Source: Closterium sp. Naga37s-1 (Eukaryota; Streptophyta; Zygnematophyceae; Desmidiales; Closteriaceae). From it: DNA of 64,000 nt. Below the pieces are notes generated by a model that had not been told where the DNA came from, searched no databases, and worked only from the letters and a program-made list of their open reading frames with translations. A program made the translations under genes and the position numbers. The DNA lies in assembly GCA_947471745.1 (NCBI GenBank), contig CANJKZ010000142.1, positions 3,092,501 to 3,156,500 of the forward strand. The letters run 5' to 3'. Position 1 is the stretch's first letter. The number at the start of each line of letters is the position of its first letter. Below are positions 22,683 to 34,909 of this stretch, in pieces.

Positions 22683-23499
22683 CACCCCCATAGCCAAAGT
22701 GGGGTGAAGTCAGCACAATGAGCAGGCAGTGCAATAGTTCACAATTATGAGCAAAGCTAGAGGCAGTCACAGAAGGCAAGTGAGGAGGAGGAGGGACTGT
22801 GGGAGGAGAGAAGATGGGAGGCGACGACTGAAGCTGCAGACACACGGGCAACAGGAGCAGCAGCTGGCACAGTGGCTACCGAGAGCACGACGGCTCCGGA
22901 CTACAGGAGTAACAGGCTCTGCGGCTACGACGAGCGGCAGGAGCAACGGACCCACGGGCGACTGGCGCAGCAGGCTCGCTGGGCTACTAGAGCGCGACGG
23001 CTCCGGACTACAGGCGCTGCGGACGACAAGACGGCTGCCTCCACTCAACCTCCCCCAACTGTCCCGCACCCCCCCCACACACCCCCTGCTTCACCCCTAG
23101 CTCCACTCCCACGTCACCCCCCTAGCTCCACTCCCCGCGGCTCCCACACCTCCACCCCCCTCAGCAGCAGCTGCAGCAGTGGGAGACGAAAAAGGAGGAG
23201 GGGAAAGGGAAGGGGAGCACCCACACCTCGCACCCCCATGCTCGCCACCCCACACCCCCACCACCGTGGAACGCACAGCCGTATGGGAGCAATGGGCAGC
23301 ACGGGGGGGGGGGGGGGGGGGGGGGGGACGGGACGGGCTGCAGGGACGGGCCGCGGGCTGCTGCAGGTGCGGGCTGGTCTTGGGGCGGCTGCTGCAGGCA
23401 CGGGCTGCTCCAGGGACGGCTGCTGCAGGTGCGGGCTGCTCCAGGGGCGGCTCCAGGGGCGGCCGCTGCAGGTGAAAGGGAGGAGGAAGGGGGGGGGAA

Positions 23500-24000
23500 G
23501 AGCGCGGCCCCCAGGGCGCCCCGACGGGCGACGAGAAAGGGAGCCGCGCGGCCCCCCAGGGCCGCCGCGACGGGCGACGGGAAGGGCGCCGCGCGGGCCC
23601 CGTCGGAGCGCCACGACGGGCGGCGGGAAGGGGAGGCCGCGCGGCCCCCGTGGTCGCCACGACGGGCGACGAGACGGGACCGCGCGTGGGCCCCCTTGGT
23701 CGCCACGACGGACGACGGGAGGGGAGGCCGCGCGGGCCCCCGTGGTCGCCACGACGGACGACGGGAGGGGAAGCCGCGCGGTCCTCCGTGGTCGCCACGA
23801 CGGACGACGGGAGGGGAGGCCGCGCGGGCCCCCGAGGTCGCCACGACGGACGATGGGAGGGGACCGCGCGCTAGCCCCCGTGGTCGCCACGACGGGCGAC
23901 GGGAGGGGACCGCGCGCGAGCCCCCGTGGTCGCCACGACGGGCGACGGGAGGGGAGGCCGCGCGGGCCCCCGGTAGCAGTAGAAACGACGGGCGCCACGA
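23500..24000 (-). repeat. Tandem modules inside element D
   Basis: About ten degenerate copies of a roughly 46-48 bp unit containing CCGTGGTCGCCACGACGG and CCGCGCGGGCC. A G-homopolymer of over 20 bases lies near 23306. Confidence 0.75.
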
Positions 24001-24021
24001 CGGGCGCCACGGAGGGGTAAG

Positions 24022-24166
24022 CCGCCACGCGCCCCGAGCGCGCGGCGGGCAGAAACCCTGATTTCGGCGCCGCGCACCACGGGGCGCGCGGCGGACAGTA
24101 CGGCAGCGGAAGCAGGTGGTGGGCCCATACACAGGAAGGCGGCAGACATGCCGCCCTCTGATACCA
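24022..24166 (-). promoter_or_regulatory. PBS, post-PBS hairpin, box and GC hairpins of element D
   Basis: Read on the minus strand: PBS at 24166-24158; a perfect 7-bp hairpin GGCGGCA-TGTC-TGCCGCC (24155-24138); box GGGCCCACCA (24126-24117); an 11-bp GC hairpin (24093-24068) with loop CCGT and one wobble; then a second 11-bp hairpin (24048-24022) with one wobble. Order and spacing match those of element J. Confidence 0.72.
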
Positions 24167-24383
24167 TTCAAACATACTAAGTAGTCGGGCCTAGGCTTAG
24201 TAGCCTAGGCCACAGGAAGTCTAGAACGAGGCGTCAAGTACGAGCGAGAGTTGTGTGCAGGAACAGAATTGAGAAAGGGAATGATTGTACTAGCAAGCAG
24301 CAGGATACAAATAGCAAACCCTAAAGGGTTGTACTCACTATTGAGTACCCCACTGCAGGCTACACAAACAACATATTCTGACA
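24167..24383 (-). repeat. 5' LTR of element D
   Basis: 217-bp partner of 22465-22682. One base is missing at the end next to the PBS. Confidence 0.92.
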
Positions 24384-27300
24384 CTGCTGTTGTCGACCTC
24401 GTTGGCACCGAGGAGGTTGGGGCTGCGTCTGCTCCTAGTGGGAGGCGCCGCAGCGGCAAGGGCAAGGGGGGCAAGGGTGGTGGAGGGGACGGCGGGGGCG
24501 GCGGTGGAGGCGGTGGAGGAGGCGGAGGGGGTGGCGGTGGAGGTGGGGGTGGTGGCGGGAGTGCGGGCGTCGGTGGCGGCGGTGGGGGTTGTGGAGGCAG
24601 CGGCAGCGGCAGCGGCGGTGGAGGTGGCGGCGGCGGTGGTGCTGGTCGAGGTGGAGCCACGCAGCGTGGAGGCTTTGGCGGTAGCCAGCGCCAGCAGCAT
24701 CCGCGTTCCCGTGAGACCCCGTCGCCCCAGCAGCTTCGTGAGTGGTACGCTGGGCGTGGGAGGTCTGGGGGTGCTGGTCCCTGTACTTACATTCTTCGCA
24801 CCGGCGGGCGCCGTGGGGAGACGTGCGGACTGCCCCACACTTCGCAGCGCTGCTTCGGTCGTCTGACTGACGCCTGGCGCGCCCAGTTTCCTGACGTCAC
24901 TGAGCTCCCTCGCTGGGGTGATCTGCTTAGGCAGAATGTTGCTATCGTTGATCTTGACTTCGATGCTATCCTTGCTGCCATGTATGCTGTGACTGATAGT
25001 GCTGAGGGTGACTGTTACCTGTGTGTTCCGCCCGACCCAGGCATTGAGGCTGCTGCTCTAGGTGCTAGTGAGTCTGCTGCTCCAGGTACTAGTGAGTCTG
25101 CTGCTCCAGGTGCTGGTCAGTCTGCTCTCTCTGGTAGTGCACCTACTGAGGCCTTGCACACTTTCACACTTGACTCAGGTGCTTCGTTCTCCTTCTTTCG
25201 CGATAGCACCACACTCACGCCGCTCAGTCGGCCAGTTGCAGTCTCCCTGGCTGACCCCTCTGGGGGCCCAGTCCTTGCGCACTCCTCCATGGTTCTACCG
25301 TGTCCTGCGGCCCCGTCGGGCTTGCTGTCGGGAATCCACCTCCCCTCGTTCTCTACGAACTTGGTGAGTGGAGCTGACCTCCAGGACGTGTGGGTTGACC
25401 AGTTCACCCCTGGAGGTCAGCGTGTGACCCACTGCACTTGCTCTCGGACGGGCCGCCACCTGGCCACGTTCACCCGTCGGCCCGGGTCGAGCCTGTACAC
25501 ACTGACTACTGCGTCTCCTCCGGTTACTGCGTCTGGTCAGGTAGCAGCGTCTGGTCAGGTGTTAGCTGTTGCGTCCAGGTCTAGTCCGGCGTCTGCCCCC
25601 TGCTCGTGTCGTCCTCTGTCACACGAGACTCTCCTTTGGCACCACCGCCTTGGTCACCCCTCCCTGCCTCGTCTTCGAGGCATGGCCTCCCATACCCTTG
25701 TCTCTGGTCTCCCCCGGTCCCTCCCTCCCCTTCCTCCGGGGCCTGCCCCTACCTGTGTTCCTTGCGTCGAGGGCCGGCAGCGCGCCGCTCCTCACTCCTC
25801 CGAGTTCCCTCCGACAGAGGCTCCCCTGCAGACTCTCCACATGGACGTGTGCGGCCCAGCCTGCGTCCGTGGATAGGGTCACGAGCGTTACTTCCTGCTG
25901 GTCGTTGACGACTACTCGCGTTACACCACAGTCTTCCCCTTGCGCCACAAGGGTGAGGTCACTGAGGTGTTGATCGACTGGATCCGCGGTGCCCGTCCCC
26001 AGCTCAGCGAGAGTTTCGGCTCGGACCTTCCTGTTCTGCGTCTGCACTCAGACAGAGGTGGTGAGTTTTCCTCTGACCTTCTGAGGGCTTTTTGTCGTGC
26101 GGAGGGCATCCGCCAGACGTTCACGCTTCCGGCCTCCCCACAGCAAAATGGGATTGCTGAGCGCCGCATTGGCATGGTCATGGACGTCGCTCGTACGTCC
26201 ATGATCCATGCGGCTGCTCCCCATTTTCTGTGGCCGTTCGCGGTTCAGTACGCTGCGCATCATATCAACCTTCAGCCTCGTGTCTCCTTGCCGGAGACCA
26301 CACCTACTCTGCGGTGGACGGGGAAGGTTGGCGATGCGTCTGTGTTCCGTGTCTGGGGATCTCGAGCTTTTGTCCGCGATTCTTCTGCGGACAAGCTGTC
26401 CTCCCGTGCTGTTCCCTGCGTCTTCCTTGGCTTCCCCCCTGACGCACCTGGGTGGCAGTTTTACCACCCCACCTCACGTCGTGTTCTGTCCTCTCAGGAC
26501 GTCACGTTTGACGAGTCGGTATCTTACTACCGTCTCTTTCCCTACCGCACTGCCCCTCTCCCCCCCCCGCCTCTCTTCCTAGAACCAGGTGCTCCTCCGG
26601 TAGACCCCCTCCCCCCCCAGGGTCCTGCCCCCTCAGGTGTGTCCCAGGTAGACCCTGTCGAGCCTATCGAGGTAGCTGTCGACTCTGGTGCTGCTAGGGG
26701 TGCTGAGCCTGGGGTTGCTGAGTCTGAGGGTGCTTAGCCTGGGGGTGCTGAGCCTGAGGGTGCGGAGCCTGGGGGTGCTGAGCCTGAGCGTGTGGAGCCT
26801 GGGGGTGCTGAGCCTGGGGGTGCTGAGTCTGGGGGTGCTGAGCCTGGGGGTACTGAGCCTGGGGGTGCTGAGCCTGAGCGGGCTGAGTCTGGAGGTCCTC
26901 CGGGTGTCTTGTCACGGCGGGAGTCCCTCTCTCCACAGCAGCTCATGAGTGGTACGCTCGGCACTGTAGCAGTGCTGCTGGAGCTCGGGGGCCTACTGCT
27001 GGAGGTGCTCGTACTGGAGGTACTGGAGCTGCTGGAGTTGGAGCTGTTGGAGGTCCTGCTGGTGCTGGAGCTGCTGGAGGTGCTGGAGCCGCTGGTCCCC
27101 GAGGTGCTCACACTGGGGGTACTGGAGCTGCTGGAGTTGGAGCTGCTGGAGGTACTGCTGGTGCTGGAGCTGCTGGAGTTGGAGCTGCTGGAGGTACTGC
27201 TGGTGCTGGAGCTGCTGGAGCCGCTGGTCCCGGAGGTGCTCGTACTGGAGGTACTGGAGCTGCTGGAGCTGGTGGTGCTGCAGAAGTTGGAGCTGTTGCT

Positions 27301-27400
27301 GCTGGAGGTTCTGCTGGTGCTGGAGCTGGTGGTGCTGAGGGAGTTGGAGCTGGAGACCCTGGCGCTGGGGGTACTGGTTCTGTCTCTGCTGGTTCAGGAG
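24384..27400 (+). pseudogene. Element E gag C-terminus, protease, integrase and linker
   Basis: Continues the gag frame from 24389: a Gly-rich tract (about 24465-24650), the zinc-knuckle-like C-x13-C-x3-H-x4-C near 24782, protease LDSGAS near 25170, the HHRLGHP pre-integrase motif, and the integrase core with HMDVCGP, LHSDRGGE and NGIAERR. TAG at 25874-25876 replaces a Gln codon within integrase. TAG at 26735-26737 replaces a Glu codon in the linker, which is made of Gly-Ala-Glu-Pro repeats and ends in a leucine-rich-looking out-of-frame repeat. The MITE insertion at 27401 ends the segment. Confidence 0.9.
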
Positions 27401-28072
27401 CAGGGCTGTCGATTGCTCTGGGGCCAGAACTTGGAAGGCTGAGCTGCCCAGAAATTTGCCCTTAGATTTACGTTTTGGGGCCAAACTCAGCACTTGAAAT
27501 CAGGGCTACAAAGTGTCATGCACCTTTGCTAGACAAGAGATCACCCCGGATTTTCACTGCCCAACCAAATTGTAAGGGTGAGGTTCTGGGACCTCTCTAG
27601 CACTAAGTATTCCCCTTCCTTGTTGCGACCAAAGGCAGAATCTTGAGGCTGTTAGCGGACAGAAAACTTAAGGACTGACATTCCACGCAGAAACCTACGG
27701 TCTGTACTTAAACCACTTCAGGTTCTGACCTGCGGTTCAGGTTCTGATTTCGAAAAAAACAGTTTAGGTCCTGACCTCGAAAGTTTACAGAGTAATCGAA
27801 ACTGGCTCTGGGAAGAGTTATACTGCACCTGGAACTGGGATGATGGGAAATGGGGCGGGTGGGGAGAGGGGAGGGAGGTACGGCGGGAATCAGTTCGAAG
27901 GGGAAAGGGCTAGCCCCAAGACTCGTACTTGAAATCCGGGGCAGCCCCGAGCAAAGCACTTTAGGCAGACGTGCTGACCTGAAACCCAACCCTTTAATTC
28001 GGGGACCTAGGCCAAACTCAACCCTTAATGTTCAAGGCATTAAGGGCATTTGCCCTTGTAGCGACAGCCCTG
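27401..28072. mobile_element. hAT-type MITE (672 bp) inside element E
   Basis: Foreign AT-richer sequence in the copia linker, absent from A and C. It has perfect 11-bp terminal inverted repeats CAGGGCTGTCG/CGACAGCCCTG and an 8-bp duplication with one mismatch (ttcaggag 27393-27400, tttaggag 28073-28080). The CAGGG start and 8-bp duplication are typical of hAT. No transposase is encoded, and the mismatch suggests some age. Confidence 0.88.
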
Positions 28073-30359
28073 TTTAGGAGGCGCTGCGCGGCCGCGGCCG
28101 TACTTCGTTCCCCTCCTTCAGCAGGTTCTTGGTCTCCCGCCTTCTACTGGTCCTACTCCTCCGTTACTGTGTCCACAGCCTGTCCAGTCACAGTCGCAGT
28201 TACAGCCGGCCTCTCCACTGCCTGGTCCTTCTCCTTACTCTGGGCCGACTAGGGGTCTTACGGAGCGTCGTGAGCCTGAGTCTCGTCCTGTGTTGCCTAA
28301 GTCTCGTCCTGAGTCGCCTGAGTCTCGTCCTGCGTCGCCTGTTCGCGCTGTTCGCACTTGTCGTCGTGTTCCGCGTCAGCGTCCTCCTGCTGTCCCAGGC
28401 ACGCACCAGATGGCACTTCGTCCTTCCACTGCTCCACAGCGTGTCCCTCTGCCGTCTCCTCCTGCGTCCTCTCTTCCTGACGTTGCTGACCCGCCGCCAG
28501 ACCTTGCTCGTGCTGCCAGTCCTACTGTCACGCGTCTTCTCGCTACTGTTGTCACTGACCCTTCGTTTGAGTCCACTGCTGCGACTGCCCTAGTTGCTGG
28601 GCTTGTTGACTTTGCTGCCGCCTTTCGCCTAGACTACGCAGCTAGTCTTGTTGCTGAGTCTGAGTCTGTCTGTCCTCCGTCCGTCGGGGGTGAGTGTGCT
28701 CTTGGCACGGACGTCCTTGAGGACAGGCAGGAGAACTTTGAGTGCTTTGCAGCTGCTGTACCTCATCTCGTGTCCATGCTGATTGCACCTGAGGGAGACC
28801 CGGATGCACCAGACATCCCGACCCCGCGCTCAGTGGCAGACAGCCATGGACGCAGAGATGGCTTCCTGGAAGTCCACAGGCACCTACGTTGACGAGGTTC
28901 CCCCACCTGGGGCGAACATCGTCAGTGGCATGTGGATTTTCAGGGTGAAGCGGCCGCCGGGTTCTCCGCCTGTCTTCAAGGCGCGTTACATTGCACGTGG
29001 CTTCAGTCAGCGGCAAGGAGTTGACTTCTTCCAGACCTTCTCCCCCACCCCGAAGATGACCACTCTTCGGGTTCTGCTGCACGTCGCCGCTCAGCGTGAC
29101 TACGAGCTTCACTCTCTTGCCTTCAGCACTGCTTTCCTACAGGGCAGCCTGCACGAGGAGATCTAGCTGCGCCGCCCACCGGGCTTCACTGAGTCGTTTC
29201 CTGCTGGTACCCAGTGGAGCCTCCGGCGGCCAGTCTACGGTCTCCGCCAGGCGCCTCGTGAGTGGCACGACACACTGAGGACAATTTTGCGGCTCTTGGG
29301 TTTACACCTTCTACTGCTGACCCGTCGGTGTTTCTACGCACCGACACTTCTCTGCCGCCGTTCTACATCCTCGTGTACGTCGACGACCTGGTCTTTGCCA
29401 CGGCTGACACTGAGGGACTCGCCCACGTGAAGTCGGAGCTGCAGAAGAGACACACGTGCACAGACCTGGGTGAGCTGCGCAGCTATCTTGGCTTGCAGAT
29501 CACCCGGGACAGAGCACAGCGCGCCATTACCTTGACTCAGTCACACATGGTGCAGCAGGTCCTTCAGCGCTTCGGCTTCGAGTACTCCTCGCCACAGGCC
29601 ACTCCTCTGCCTACCGGTCACTCGCTCTCAGCTCTGCCTTCGGATGAGTCCGTAGAGCCGAGTGGCCCGTATCCAGAGCTTGTGGGCTGCCTCATGTACC
29701 TGATGACCTGCACTCGACCTGACCTCTCTTACCCTCTTAGCATCCTGGGTCGCTACGTTGCGCCTGGGAGACACCGACCAGAGCACTGGAAGGCCGCTAA
29801 GAGGGTGATGCGTTACTTGTGCAGTACGTCGGGCATGGGGCTCGTGCTTGGAGGACGGGCTCGAGTTGTCCTCACTGGTCACGCAGACGCTTCTTGGGTT
29901 GACGACTTGGCTACGCAGCGGTCGTCACAGGGTTACACCTTCAGCCTTGGCTCCGGCTCTGTTTCGTGGCGGTCTACCCGCTCGTCTTCTGTTCTCAGCT
30001 CCAGTTGTGAGGCTGAGATCTACGCAGGGGCCATGGCTGCACAGGAGTTATGCCGGCTCACCTACCTGCTGACCGACCTGGGCGAGCCGCCTCGTTCTCC
30101 TCCAGCTCTGTACGTCGACAACAAGGCCATGATTGCCTTGTGTCAGGGGCACAGACTGGAGCACAGAACGAAGCACATCGCTCTACGCTACTTTCTTGCT
30201 CGAGAGTTGCAGCAGCGTGGTCAGCTTCGTCTTGTCTACGTGGCCTCTCAGGCCAACACTGCTGATGTCTTCACCAAGGCACTTCAGCCTTGTGATCATC
30301 AGCGTTTCTGTACTGTTCTAGGCCTTGTGCCTACTTGGCCTCACTTGCTCACTTCTTGA
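28073..30359 (+). pseudogene. Element E RT and RNase H
   Basis: Continues the polyprotein after the MITE: a Pro/Ser-rich linker, RT, RNase H. Compared with A, a deletion of about 35 bp near 28830 between short repeats shifts frame, TAG at 29164-29166 replaces Trp, and another small indel near 29285 shifts frame again. The RT Asp of LDFSTAF is changed to Ala (LAFSTAF, near 29118), which would abolish catalysis. YVDD near 29377 is intact, and RNase H reads open to TGA 30357-30359. Confidence 0.9.
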
Positions 30360-30588
30360 CTTTGCTTGTACTGTGATCTATATACTTATACCTGCATGCT
30401 TACACTTGCTAGGTTGTGATCACTGTACTGCCTGTTCTCCTTTATATAACTCTGCATGTGAACTGGCCTTGTGGCCATTTGCTTATGCTCAGATTGCGTG
30501 GTGACGTCGTGATCCACCCTGAGCTTGCTTTGCTTTTTTTGACCGGTCTTGTGACCTCTTGTTCTCCCCCACTTTGCCTATGGGGGTG
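30360..30588 (+). promoter_or_regulatory. 3' untranslated region and polypurine tract of element E
   Basis: The same conserved 3' block as in A, C and H, ending CTATGGGGGTG before the LTR. Confidence 0.7.
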
Positions 30589-30720
30589 TGTCAAACTTAT
30601 ATGACATAGTCTGTGTAGGCTGTAGTGGGGTAGTCAATATGGGGTACAACACTTTTAAGTTTTCCTACTTGTACCCACCTGCTTGCTAATTCAATCATTC
30701 CTTCGTTCACATTTCTGACA
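30589..30720 (+). repeat. 3' LTR of element E
   Basis: 132 bp, one difference from the 5' LTR, followed by ccgag. Confidence 0.95.
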
Positions 30721-33700
30721 CCGAGCACGCCGGAGCCTCCTCCCAGCTTTCACGTAAGGCACGAGAATGATCTTTTGCCTTACTGCATTGACGTCGACCG
30801 CATCGTCACTCCTAAGATCGCCATCGTCGCGCGACGAAGTTGCGACAACTTCAACACCTGGTATCTTGATAGATGTTGCGGACAACACATGGTGGTATCA
30901 CCAACATTCATTAGTAACTCCAAACGCATGCGACGACCGTGAGAAATCACTGTTGCAAACAACAATCGACTCCAAGCGTACGACATCGGCGAAATTTACC
31001 TGCAGTCAAACGACACCAACTTTACCATTCGCATCGGAGATGTGCTCGTCGTCGCTGACCTTCAGTTCAACCTTCTCTCCGCTGCTCAACTGTTGAAGTG
31101 CGGAGTCGACATTCGAAGCAACAGTGAAGATAAAACCTTCGAATTATTTTAGAAAAAACACTTACATCGGCAAGGCGATCGACGAAGACGGCGTCTTCGT
31201 ATTGAACTTCGCTTCGCAGGGCAACACTGGCGACTCGAACAGGAGTCTTCTGCTGAAGAGGACACCCACAGAGACACCGACTTGGTCGCACCCCGAGGAG
31301 ATGGACCTCGAACGCCCCGCTTCAGACGGACTTCTTCGCCTGCGTGCCGTTCCAACTGCTTCAACTCCCAGAGATACCGCACCTGCAACAATGGAACAGG
31401 AAGAAGACAGTGGGAAGTCAACAACTGCAGGACATGACACTCGAGGATGGGGAGTAACAGGACTGGTCTCACCCAGCTGGGCCAATCCCAGTGCTACAGT
31501 CGGTGCGTGGGGAGTAGTTCAACCACCAGTGGAAGGACCTTCTCCTGGAGGCGGTTGGGGAACGTCGACTTCCAGAAGCAACTGGGGACCACCAAGCCCT
31601 CCTTATCCCGAGGCTCCAGCCTTTCCTCTTGCAGATGAGGCACCACATGGGGCGGACCTCCTCTTCTAGATCAGTACCCGTACGAACCTGCAGAGGAAAA
31701 GGAAGAAGAGTCAGAAGGCATGACTTACGAATTCGGGGAAACAGCGGAGCTACCCGAACCTACCGAGGAAGCACCACCGCCGGAACAAGGACCTTAGTTG
31801 ATACCGTTCGCCGGCGACGAATACCTTTATCATCGCGTCCCGATGGAGGGACTTCTAGCTTCCGAATGGCTTGAGGCGGCACAACTCCCGCGCCTACTCG
31901 TCACCGGCGCCCCGATTCACACCGCTGACACCGACGATGTCGCCGGAATTCCCGAAGCTGTTCTGGAACGAGCCTCCGCTCGAGCCTTCGCAACAGATGT
32001 AAACGCCGCCACCGACCAAGGACCTGAAAAGGAGCAGCGAGACGAAGCAGAGGGAAATAAGAATCACAAGAAAACAGCCGGTTATCGTGCCGAACCGGGG
32101 ATCTGGCACCAGCGGCTCGGACATCCTTCGCACGCCACGCTCAAGAACTCCATCGAAGCCGAAGTTTTTAATTCGGAAGGATTACTTCTACCCGGCGGTG
32201 ACGTACTTAAAGCGACCTCAAATGACCCACCTTGCCTCGTCTACCCTGCCGCGTCACTCGCTCACAAGCCCTTCTCCGGCTTACCTCATGGTTACGAACG
32301 CTACCAACCGCTTGAGAAAGTCTACAGCGACTTCATGATACTTAGCCAATCAGGGGATGACCTTCATCGATGCTTCCACACGCTACGTCTGGGCCATCAA
32401 CATCGACTACCGCTCGCGAGCTTTCGATTGCTACCTGAATAAAACGCGCCGAGCGACAGTCAGGACTGAAGCTGAAAAGCTTTCGGACAGACGGGGGTGC
32501 GGAGTTCTACTCAACTAAGTTCAAGGAAATCTTTGCCAAGAAGGGGATTGAGCACCTGGTGTCCCTGCCCAACGCTCACGAGAATCAAGGAGTAGCAAAA
32601 CAGACAAACAAGAGCCTTGCTACAAGGATGAGGGCCCTGATGAAGCAGTCTACCATCCTCATGAAGTTTTGGCCGTTTGCGATGAACCACACTGTTCGGC
32701 TGCACAACTTGCTGTCCTCACGAAGCCTCGAGAACAACACCTCACCTTACAAGGCCGAGACGAGCAGAAAAGCTGACACATGTCTTGCTCGGGTGTTCGA
32801 CTGCATGGTACAGTACAAGCCACATACAGCAAGGACTGGAAAGTTTGCTGATCGGGCACGCTGGGGCATTCACATCAGGATCGAAAAAAAATACAAGGCG
32901 TGGATCATGCTAGACTATGCGACACACGAAGTGACGAAATCACGTGACTGCATCTTCTACGAGAAGCTGACCCTGCCACTGTTCAAGGAACACCGTGAAG
33001 CTGACAAAGCACCGGAAAGGGTTTACGAGGGGCACCACAGCTTTGCCACGTCACAGGATGAGGCTGACCTGGCAGAGGACGTAGACGCAACAGACAACAC
33101 ACCATTCGACTCCTTTCCCAACATCCCCCTTACAAGCTCATTCCAAACTCCAACCTACATCCCTGATTCTCAATTTGATCCCGCGATACAACTCCTAAAG
33201 CCGACATTTACAATAGCACAGCGCGCCGATCTCCGGATGCCGAGTTACCACTTGGAAATCCCTCGCAAGACAACATCCGCACCGGCCACGACAGCGACAA
33301 TGACGTTGCCAAAGTTACCAGCTTCCACGACTAGGATCGCCTCGCCTACGAAAAGACCAACGAAACCGGCCTCCGCATATTTGGGCTTGCAGTCGCAGTT
33401 CGCCACACCTCATCCAAGGAACCCACCAGCGTGCGCCAGGCCCTGTCTGGGCCCGACAGCGAAAAATGGAAGGCAGCCATGGCAGCAGAAGCAACAGTTC
33501 TGAAGCACCGCGGGACTTGGAAGCTCGTTCCCTGATCATCTGCAAAGGGGAGGAAATTTCTCAGCGGCAAATGGGTCTTCAAAATCAAAACGCTCGCGGA
33601 CGGATCAATTGACAAATACAGGAATGCACTTCGCGCACGTCGGACGACACACCTCGGTCCGGATTCTCATCTGCATCGCATCCGTCAAGCAGCGTCCGCT

Positions 33701-34902
33701 TCGACAGATCGACGTATGAAGTGCGTTCCTGTACGCACTCGTCGACACCATTATCTTCGTCGAGCAACCACACGCCTTCGAGGAAAGTGACGGCGCCGTC
33801 TGCCTCCTCCATAAATCCCTCTACGGCATCAAGCAAGCCGCTCGTCTCTGGCAGCAGTACTGGCACACCGTCCTCACAGAGCTCGGATATGTTCAGTTGC
33901 CGCACGACCAAGGCATGTACCGGAAGGAATCACGCGGCAAATTAAGGAATCACGGAGCTGCTTGACCGGTTCGAGGAGGAAATTAAGGAGAAGCTCGAGA
34001 TGACGATCAACCACGACGTCACACAGTTCCTGGGACTCAACATCACCCAGTCCACCACCTCCATCCACCTTTCTGCCGCTAAGTACGCGGAAACGCTCGC
34101 GAAGAAATTCGCAATCGCCCCGATCAACCTCCCCACCCCCTTTCGCACTCGTCCTCCTAATCCTTAACCCGACAACACACCGCTCTCCATCGAAGATCAT
34201 CGGCTCTATCAGCAGCAGCTGGGGTGTCTCCTTTTCGCCGCCGTCACGTGCCGGCCGGATCTCTCCTACGTCGCAAGCCAGCTCTTGCAGTACATGCGTC
34301 GAACTGAAGGGGAGAATCTGCTAGACCTATGCCGAGCACTACAGAGTTTTATTTCTACTCCCGACGTCGGAATCACCTACGTAGCTAACTTAACGGCTAC
34401 CCTACAGCTTCACGGCTACGTAGATGCGGACCATGCGGGAGATGCTGACAACAGACGCTCCCTCACAGGCTTCGTTTTTCAACTCCAACCTGCTGGTCTC
34501 ATATCGTGGAACTCATAGAAGGAGGAGCTAATCGCTCTTTCGTCAGCCGAAGCTGAGTTCATCGCCGCCAGCGCAGCTGTTCGCGAAGGGTTGTACCTGA
34601 TGGAGCTCCTGCAAGAAGCGAAAGTGACGATGAACGAGCTCTTCACGTTACTCTTCGACAACCAGAGCGCGATCAAGATCGCGAACAAGCCCGGTTTCGT
34701 GAACCGCACGAAACACATCGCACTCCGTTACTTCTTCGTCAAGGACGAGATCGACAAGGGCAAAATCAAACTCACGTACTGCCCAACTGGTGACATGGCA
34801 GCCGATTTCTTGACGAAGAAACTGCCACGTCAGAAGTTCCAGCACTGCGCCGACCTCTGCGGGATCTCGAAGAAATCCCACGTGGCTCACCTTCAGGAAT
34901 GA
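30721..34902 (+). pseudogene. Element F pol region (old copia, right part)
   Basis: Resumes F after element E. Seen in order: a decayed protease (WYLDRCCGQHM near 30860, where the family has LDSGAS), a linker with TAG codons at 31667-31669 and 31796-31798, the pre-integrase WHQRLGHPS near 32105, an integrase fragment to about 32700, RT segments from about 33440 with TGA near 33533, GIKQAARLWQQYW near 33830, then SWNS-TAG-KEELIALSSAEAEF and RNase H to a stop at 34900-34902. Several frameshifts separate these. The segment that should carry the RT YVDD (about 33930) is missing, as is the C-x-x-C second Cys (Tyr instead). It is clearly dead and older than E. Confidence 0.88.
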
Positions 34903-34909
34903 AGGGGAG

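Larger units (their letters stand above)
22465..24383 (-). mobile_element. Element D, non-autonomous LTR retrotransposon nested in E
   Basis: Minus-strand element with LTRs at 22465-22682 (218 bp) and 24167-24383 (217 bp) and a perfect duplication ctgct (22460-22464 and 24384-24388). PBS TGGTATCAG abuts the 24167 LTR. The internal 1.5 kb has no gag-pol: it holds a post-PBS hairpin, the GGGCCCACCA box, strong GC hairpins and GC-rich tandem modules. Long ORFs on both strands are repeat artefacts. It must be mobilised in trans. Confidence 0.93.
20897..30720 (+). mobile_element. Element E, Ty1/copia retrotransposon nested in F
   Basis: Bounded by 132-bp LTRs (20897-21028 and 30589-30720, one difference) and a perfect duplication ccgag (20892-20896 and 30721-30725). 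It contains element D inside gag and a hAT MITE inside the integrase-RT linker. Without these it is about 7.2 kb, as expected for a full-length copy. Its LTRs are of the same family as those of C. Confidence 0.96.

Noticed and set aside
1440-30359. TAG reassigned to glutamine (as in some ulvophyte algae)
   Set aside because: TAG replaces Lys, Glu and Trp as well as Gln in the copies, the F and hAT relics also contain TGA or TAA, and the transposase and hAT frames end in TAG at the expected protein end. Decay explains it more simply, though readthrough in A is kept as a finding.
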